From the NCBI GenBank assembly GCA_034435675.1, contig DAOTWP010000102.1, forward strand, positions 1-18,500: a stretch of DNA of 18,500 nucleotides, given 5' to 3'. Position 1 is the stretch's first letter, and each line of letters opens with the position of its first letter. Made by a program: the position numbers and the translations under genes. Source of the stretch: DAOTWP01 sp034435675. Its GTDB lineage: Bacteria > Chloroflexota > Anaerolineae > Aggregatilineales > Phototrophicaceae. Below, piece by piece: positions 13,418-18,500 of this stretch. The notes under the pieces are model-generated. The model worked only from the letters and a program-made list of their open reading frames with translations, did not search any database and was not told the origin of the DNA.

Positions 13418-16084
13418 GTGCGTAACCTTCGACGGACAGTAATGGTGTTTCTGGCGGCGCTGCTGCCGCTGCTGGGGTTGACCTTCTCTACGCTCAGCGC
13501 GCAGGATGGCGGACCCATCGTTACCGTGGCAATTCCCGAATGGTGGCAGAACAGCGGCGGAACGGGCAGTTTCAGCGACCTTGCTCGGCGCTACGAGGAC
13601 GAGACCCCCGGTGTGCGGATTAACGTCGTCTATGCACAGGACCCGTATTATTTCCTCGGTGGCGATGATGACCTGATTTCGATGCATCTCGATTCGGTGC
13701 GTGACTATGTGACCAGCGCAGATGTCGTCTATGTGTCCAGCAGTAGTTTTGGGGTCGAAGCAACCCGCGCGGGCTACTTCCTCGACCTCAACCCGCTGGT
13801 GCAAAGCGACGCCGCCATGAATGTGGATGACTTCATCCCTGCCGCGTGGCAGTCGTTCCAGTGGGATCGCGGCGTGTGGGCAATCCCGGCGGGGGTGACA
13901 CCGCTGGTGCTGATGTACAACCCGGATGCTTTCGATGCTGCCGGATTGGGGTATCCCAATGAATTCTGGACGGCGGCAGATTTTGGCAATGCCATCACCA
14001 CGCTGGCACAGTTCGACGCCGACGGCAATATCACCCTGCCGGCAATGCTGCTGTTTGGCAACCGCCAGTATATCTGGCTCTACAGTCTGCTGGGCGGCGG
14101 TGTGGTCGATACCAGCGTCGTGCCCGCCGAGCCGCTGTTCAACACCCCCCAGGCGGCAGAATTTGTGACCCTGTGGAGCGACGTCATCGCCAGCGGCGCG
14201 CTGGATTACCCGCAGGGAACTTTCAACTGGGATGATCAGCCGATGATGCTGGACAGTACCGCCGTCCTGGGCAGCAGTTTCAACACGACGGACTGGGTCG
14301 GCACGCTGCTGCCGGGCGGTGTCTCTGGGGTCGAAGCGCAGGGTTTCGCGGTCAGCAGCGGCACACAACTGCCTGATGAGGCATATGCTTTTGCCCGCTG
14401 GCTCAGCTACCAGCCGGAAATGCTGAACAACTTCTTTGGCGCAGTCCCGGCGCGGCGCAGCGTGACGACGGACGTCAACGACTTTCTGGATTTTTCGCCG
14501 GAAGAAGAAGCCCTTGTGCAGCAGGCGCTTGACTCTGCCGTGCCTGCGTCTGACCTGCTGTTCATGAGCTATCTGGATTATGCGCTGAATCAGGTGCGCA
14601 ACGGCGAAGCAGACGCAGCCACCGCGCTGCAAAATGCCGAAAACAACGTTTATCAAGCGCTGGAAATCGCCCAGACGCGGCGTTCCGGGGGGGTCGTGTC
14701 GGTGTCCACGCCTGTACCCACGCCCGTGCTCTCTGCCGGCGAAATCTCGATCAACTTCAATTTGCAGTCGTTTGTCTCGCCCCTGCCCAACCGCGAAGAG
14801 TGGGATCAGTTCATCGCGGACTTTATCGCCAGCGACCCGCAGGTGGGCAATGTGGTGCTTAGCAGCGGCTTCAGCGGCAATCCTGAAGAAACCGCGCAGA
14901 CCAACGACTGCTTCTACATGCCCTATAACATGGTGCCCGATCTTGCGGAAGGCGTCGTACTCAACCTTGACCCGTTCCTCAGCGCCGACCCTGATTTTGA
15001 CCGCAATGACTTCTTCGCGGGTGTGCTGGCACAGCTCTCGCGGGATAACCGCGTGATGGCGTACCCGCTGGTCTTGCAGCCCGAAGCGCTGTGGTACAAC
15101 ACCGACCTGTTTGCGGCGGCGGGCGCTTTCGACCCGGCAAACGGCTGGACGATTGAACAGTTCATTGACGCGCTGCGCCTGCTGCGCCTCAACCCGGACG
15201 ACCCCGTGCCGTTTGTCCCACGGGACAGCAGCTCAACCTACCTGCTGATGCTGATTGCGGCTTATGGTGGGCTGCCGATTGACTACCGCACCAGCCCGGT
15301 GACGCTCAATTTCAGCGATCCGGCAGCACTGGATGCGATCCGGCAGGTGCTTGATCTGGCGCGTGATGGCTACATCCAGTACAGCGAACTGGCGAACTTC
15401 GGCGGTGGCTTTGGCGGCGGCGGCAGTGAACTTACCGAGCCGATCTTCAGCCAGACCCTGCTGGGGATGAGCTACACCTTTGGCGATTACCCCGGTGCGC
15501 CGGGCAGCGCCGACAGCCCCTACCGCCTGACCACCTACCCCGTAGGGTCGCTGTATACGCCGGTTGCCTACACCATCGGCACGGCATACATCAGCGCGCA
15601 GACTGCCGCGCCCGAAGCCTGCTACCGTTTTATCAGCGCCCTGGCAAGCCGTGTGGATCTGTTCGGCTCGATGCCTGCGCGCGTTTCGCAGCTCAGCGAT
15701 CCGCTGCTGCTGGAGTCGCAGCCTGAAGCCGCCATTGCCTACTATCAGCAGTTTGGGGCGCTGCTGCAAAATCCCAATGTCGTCGTGTTCCCGTCCGGTT
15801 TCTTTGGCAGTGGGGCTTCGATGGGGCTGGGCTATTTCTTCTCGCTCAACTGGATGAACCGCGCCTTCGATAACTACGTGCTGCACGACGGCGATCTGGA
15901 GGCGGATCTGGCGCTGGCGGCGCAGTATTCCACCGAGCTGGAAGTGTGCCTGGCGGCGCTGCCAGAGTTCGACATGAGCTGGACCGATGAAGAAATGGAA
16001 CAGTACGGGAATGACTACCAAAACTGCGTTCTGAGTATTGACCCCACATTGGGGACAATGTTCGGCATCAGTACGGACGAATAA
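13418..16084 (+). CDS. Secreted protein of two fused family-1-type solute-binding modules
   Basis: An 888-residue exported protein. The GTG at 13418 is chosen because AAGGAG lies 6 nt upstream and a signal peptide follows (RNLRRTVMVFLAALLPLLGL, cleavage near residue 28); no lipobox is seen. The first module (about 30-425) has the MalE-like order: VTVAIPEWWQ, a DVVYVSSSSFGV loop, GVWAIPAGVTPLVLMYNPDAF, then YSLLGGGVVD. A linker with VSTPVPTPVL (near 428-437) leads to the second module (about 440-888): ISINFNLQSF, RVMAYPLVLQPEALWYNTDLF, GWTIEQFIDALRLL and LMLIAAYGGLPID, parallel to the first. A Gly-rich loop (FGGGFGGGGSE) lies near 660-670. Single binding proteins of this family are about 420-450 residues, so this is a head-to-tail fusion. 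The ligand (sugar or peptide) is unknown. No permease of the usual partner type is adjacent; an FtsX-type permease follows. Confidence 0.88.
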   Translation: MRNLRRTVMVFLAALLPLLGLTFSTLSAQDGGPIVTVAIPEWWQNSGGTGSFSDLARRYEDETPGVRINVVYAQDPYYFLGGDDDLISMHLDSVRDYVTSADVVYVSSSSFGVEATRAGYFLDLNPLVQSDAAMNVDDFIPAAWQSFQWDRGVWAIPAGVTPLVLMYNPDAFDAAGLGYPNEFWTAADFGNAITTLAQFDADGNITLPAMLLFGNRQYIWLYSLLGGGVVDTSVVPAEPLFNTPQAAEFVTLWSDVIASGALDYPQGTFNWDDQPMMLDSTAVLGSSFNTTDWVGTLLPGGVSGVEAQGFAVSSGTQLPDEAYAFARWLSYQPEMLNNFFGAVPARRSVTTDVNDFLDFSPEEEALVQQALDSAVPASDLLFMSYLDYALNQVRNGEADAATALQNAENNVYQALEIAQTRRSGGVVSVSTPVPTPVLSAGEISINFNLQSFVSPLPNREEWDQFIADFIASDPQVGNVVLSSGFSGNPEETAQTNDCFYMPYNMVPDLAEGVVLNLDPFLSADPDFDRNDFFAGVLAQLSRDNRVMAYPLVLQPEALWYNTDLFAAAGAFDPANGWTIEQFIDALRLLRLNPDDPVPFVPRDSSSTYLLMLIAAYGGLPIDYRTSPVTLNFSDPAALDAIRQVLDLARDGYIQYSELANFGGGFGGGGSELTEPIFSQTLLGMSYTFGDYPGAPGSADSPYRLTTYPVGSLYTPVAYTIGTAYISAQTAAPEACYRFISALASRVDLFGSMPARVSQLSDPLLLESQPEAAIAYYQQFGALLQNPNVVVFPSGFFGSGASMGLGYFFSLNWMNRAFDNYVLHDGDLEADLALAAQYSTELEVCLAALPEFDMSWTDEEMEQYGNDYQNCVLSIDPTLGTMFGISTDE

Positions 16085-16121
16085 CCGCGCTGTCCCTTAA
16101 GCGCTGCTGAGTGTCGCTGCA

Positions 16122-16153
16122 TTCACCCCTGTTGCCCCGGTGACAGGGGTGAA
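16122..16153 (+). terminator. Hairpin after the tandem binding-protein gene
   Basis: TTCACCCCTGT (16122-16132) and ACAGGGGTGAA (16143-16153) form a perfect 11-bp stem with a 10-nt loop, 38 nt after the stop. Only CTTTGG follows, so it may be a weak or Rho-assisted terminator separating this gene from the permease gene. Confidence 0.5.
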
Positions 16154-16344
16154 CTTTGGCGGCGGCGTATGGTAGACTGAAGAAGAAAATACACTCTGTT
16201 GATAGACCTCTTCTTTTTCTGCATGGCACTGCGTGTCACGCGGCAGCAGATTGCGACACCGTAATCGCCGCGTAATCCGCTCGTGATCTCACTGCGGCAT
16301 GATCTGCGGTGGTTGGTTGAGAAAGCCAAACTAGACGGATTACT

Positions 16345-18500
16345 ATGTTTCGCCTGATTGATTCCCTGTTGATTGCGCTGGAACGCCTGTGGCAGCATCG
16401 TGTGCTGGTGCTGTGGGTGCTGGTGGGCTTGTCCGCTGCCACAACGCTGGCGCTCAGCGTCGTGTTGTATGTGGACGCCGTCAACACGCGCCTGCTGGAC
16501 TCGCGGCTGAGCAATCCGCCCTATGCCTTCCGCTTCCGCTATCTGGGCAGTTGGGAAGGCAACATCGGGCAGACAGACGTGGAAAGCGCCAGCGCCGCCG
16601 TGCAGCAGGGCTTTGTGCGCGCCATTGGCTTAAACACCGCGCACAATATCCGCTATGTGAGCAGCGGCATCTGGACCGTGCAGCGGGCAGCACAAAACGG
16701 CGGCACACCCCTGCGCGGCGCGTTTGGGCTGGGTATTTTGCAGGGCGCAGACGCGCAGATGGAGCTTGCCGGCGGCACATGGGATCCTAACGCGCCCTAC
16801 GTCGAAGGCGAACCCATTCCGGTGCTGATGCCCGAAGGACTGCTCTACAGCGCCGGGCTGCAAATTGGCGATGTCGTCACGGCGCAGCGTTCCGGCGTAG
16901 GCACAGTGGAACTGGAAATCGTGGCGATGTGGCGTCCGGTCAACCGGAATGACCCGGCGTGGATTTTTATCCCCAGCTTCTTTAACGAGGTGCTGCTGCT
17001 GCCGCCGAATGCCTTCTGGGCGATGCTGGAGGGGCAGGAACGCCCGGTTGAAGAAGTCGCGTGGTATCTCAACTTCGACGGCGCTGCTGTGCGCACATCC
17101 GACGTGGAGGCGCTGCTGGGCAGCAGCATCGCCGGGCAGCGTGCAGTCCTGCAGGTGCTGCCCGGTATCCGCCTGACCGACAGCCCGGAAACTAACCTGC
17201 GCGCCTTCACCGATGAAGTCACACGCCTGCGCAGCCAGCTTGTGATTATCCTCGCGCCGGTGGCGGGGCTGGTGCTCTATTTTGTGTCGCTGGTGGCAGG
17301 GCTGCTGGTGGCACGCCAGAACACCGAAGATGTCACCCTGCGCAGCCGGGGCATGAGCCGCCGTGCCATTATGCTGGTCCATCTGTTGATGTGGCTGCTG
17401 CTGGCGGGCATGGCGCTGGGCGTCGGGCTGTTCACCGCGCCGTATATCGTCCGGCTGGTCGGGCAGACCACATCATTCCTGCGCTTTGACGACGTCAGCA
17501 GCCAGCTTCAGATTGTGTTTACCAGCGAGGCGTTTATCGCCGGAAGCATCACAGCGCTGCTTGCCGCCAGCAGCGGGCTGTACATGGCGTGGCGCAGCAG
17601 TGCGCAGACAATTACCAGCTTCAAACGCACGTCGGCGCGGGCGCAGCGCGCATGGTGGCAGCGCATTTATCTGGATGTGATGCTGCTTGCCCCGGCGACA
17701 TATGTGCTCTATACCCTGTCGCAGCAGGGCGGGCTGACCGCGACCGCCACCGATCCGTTCAGCGATCCACTGGCGTTTGTCGGTCCGATGCTCTTTTCGC
17801 TCGGTTTGACACTGCTGTTCCTGCGCGTGTTCCCGTTTGTGCTGCGCATGCTGGCGGGGGTGGTCGCGATGGGGCGCGGCGTGGCGATTCTGATGGCGCT
17901 GCGCGAACTGACACGCTCGGCGGCACGCTATCGCGGCGCGCTGCTGATGATGTGTTTCACACTCAGCCTGACGGGTTTCACGGCGTCGATGGCAAGTACG
18001 ATTGACCAGAGCCTTGCCGATACGATTCGCTACAGCACGGGCGCGGATCAGGTGCTAATCACGGCGGTGGACGCGCAAACCGAGCAGACCGGCACGACCG
18101 ACACCGGACAGCAGGAACTGACCGTCACGGGTTACAACACCCTGCCCGTTGCCGACCTGCTGCAAATTGACGGCGTGGCGGCAGTCTCGCGCGTCGGGCG
18201 TTATCAGGGACGCATCAGCATTGGGTCGCAGCGGCTGGAGGGCACGGTGCTGGGCGTGGATCGCGGCGCGATGGCGGCGGTGAGCTACTTCCGCCAGGAT
18301 TACGCCGACGAGTCGCTGGCGGCGCTGTTCAACCGGCTGGCGGGCAACCGCACCGGCGTGTTGATGAGCCGCCAGACGATGCTCGACTATAACCTGCTGA
18401 TCGGGCAGGAAATCGGCTTGGAAATTTACGCGCTGGGCGGCTGGCAGCAGCAGGTGCGTGTGCCAATTGTCGGCATACTCGACTATTTCCCGACACTCGA
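16345..18500 (+). CDS. FtsX/MacB-type ABC transporter permease (3' end cut off by window)
   Basis: An open frame runs from the ATG at 16345 to the edge (718 codons, no stop). An in-frame TGA lies shortly upstream, which limits the start; the ribosome site is weak (ACGGAT). The N-terminal helix at about 18-43 (VLVLWVLVGLSAATTLALSV) is followed by a ~250-residue outside domain of the MacB periplasmic-core kind. A helix cluster typical of FtsX (about 298-460) then follows, with the cytoplasmic RQNTEDVTLRSRGMSRRAI loop at 323-341. Further helices lie at about 445-455, 490-510 and 530-545. The segment ALRELTRSAARYRGALLMM (about 515-533) begins what looks like a second FtsX unit with another outside domain. 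Two-unit FtsX permeases do not usually import small solutes; family members act in export, lipoprotein release or envelope signalling. The ATPase partner is not in view. Confidence 0.85.
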   Translation, partial: MFRLIDSLLIALERLWQHRVLVLWVLVGLSAATTLALSVVLYVDAVNTRLLDSRLSNPPYAFRFRYLGSWEGNIGQTDVESASAAVQQGFVRAIGLNTAHNIRYVSSGIWTVQRAAQNGGTPLRGAFGLGILQGADAQMELAGGTWDPNAPYVEGEPIPVLMPEGLLYSAGLQIGDVVTAQRSGVGTVELEIVAMWRPVNRNDPAWIFIPSFFNEVLLLPPNAFWAMLEGQERPVEEVAWYLNFDGAAVRTSDVEALLGSSIAGQRAVLQVLPGIRLTDSPETNLRAFTDEVTRLRSQLVIILAPVAGLVLYFVSLVAGLLVARQNTEDVTLRSRGMSRRAIMLVHLLMWLLLAGMALGVGLFTAPYIVRLVGQTTSFLRFDDVSSQLQIVFTSEAFIAGSITALLAASSGLYMAWRSSAQTITSFKRTSARAQRAWWQRIYLDVMLLAPATYVLYTLSQQGGLTATATDPFSDPLAFVGPMLFSLGLTLLFLRVFPFVLRMLAGVVAMGRGVAILMALRELTRSAARYRGALLMMCFTLSLTGFTASMASTIDQSLADTIRYSTGADQVLITAVDAQTEQTGTTDTGQQELTVTGYNTLPVADLLQIDGVAAVSRVGRYQGRISIGSQRLEGTVLGVDRGAMAAVSYFRQDYADESLAALFNRLAGNRTGVLMSRQTMLDYNLLIGQEIGLEIYALGGWQQQVRVPIVGILDYFPTL

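Noticed and set aside
13349..14656. 435-codon open frame on the minus strand
   Set aside because: It lies antisense to the first module of the tandem binding protein, which has a signal peptide, ribosome site and family motifs. The antisense product is rich in His, Arg and Gln without any motif, as expected of an opposite-strand frame in GC-rich DNA.
16170..16225. AAGAAGA...TCTTCTT symmetry as a regulatory hairpin before the FtsX-type gene
   Set aside because: The stem is only 7 bp, A/T- and purine-rich with a long loop, and could arise by chance; no promoter hexamers align with it.

Overview
The window looks like a chromosomal segment of a G+C-rich bacterium, most likely a member of the Chloroflexota (Anaerolineae-type). 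That placement is inference: it rests on the style of the proteins (tandem extracellular binding proteins, a fasciclin-PstS fusion, zinc-finger/multi-TM proteins, very long FtsX-type permeases) and on the dispersed GC-rich palindromes between genes. No rRNA, tRNA or CRISPR array is visible.

Left part (1-5424, minus strand): five genes read leftwards. They are an NAD kinase (nadK), a B-box-like zinc-finger membrane protein, the DNA repair ATPase recN, a class I methyltransferase overlapping recN by one base, and a membrane protein that runs off the left edge. nadK next to recN is a familiar bacterial neighbourhood. Good -10 matches precede the zinc-finger gene and the edge gene, so the block probably holds several overlapping transcription units.

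Middle part (5425-11908, plus strand): a 1.1-kb non-coding stretch rich in inverted repeats ends in a regulatory-looking region. It has a Fur-box-like palindrome, a promoter-like pair and TTAAC direct repeats at near-helical spacing resembling a Pho box. Then come pstS-pstC-pstA-pstB, a complete high-affinity phosphate ABC transporter with overlapping or very short junctions and a strong hairpin between pstS and pstC. This transporter is unusual. PstS carries an N-terminal fasciclin (FAS1) domain. PstC has an extra ~75-residue outside domain after its first membrane helix. PstA is about twice the usual length, with four extra N-terminal helices and a ~160-residue outside domain. Only the ATPase PstB is ordinary. 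This elaborated phosphate-uptake complex is the best candidate for an undescribed system here.

Right part (11909-18500): a small DUF4177-like protein on the minus strand, then a ~1-kb repeat-rich gap. The gap holds a 72-bp direct repeat, a MITE-like element with 13-bp terminal inverted repeats and a 137-bp cloverleaf-like nested inverted repeat. After it come an 888-residue secreted protein made of two fused solute-binding modules and, running off the right edge, a large FtsX/MacB-type permease. The last two may act together, but their ATPase is not in the window.
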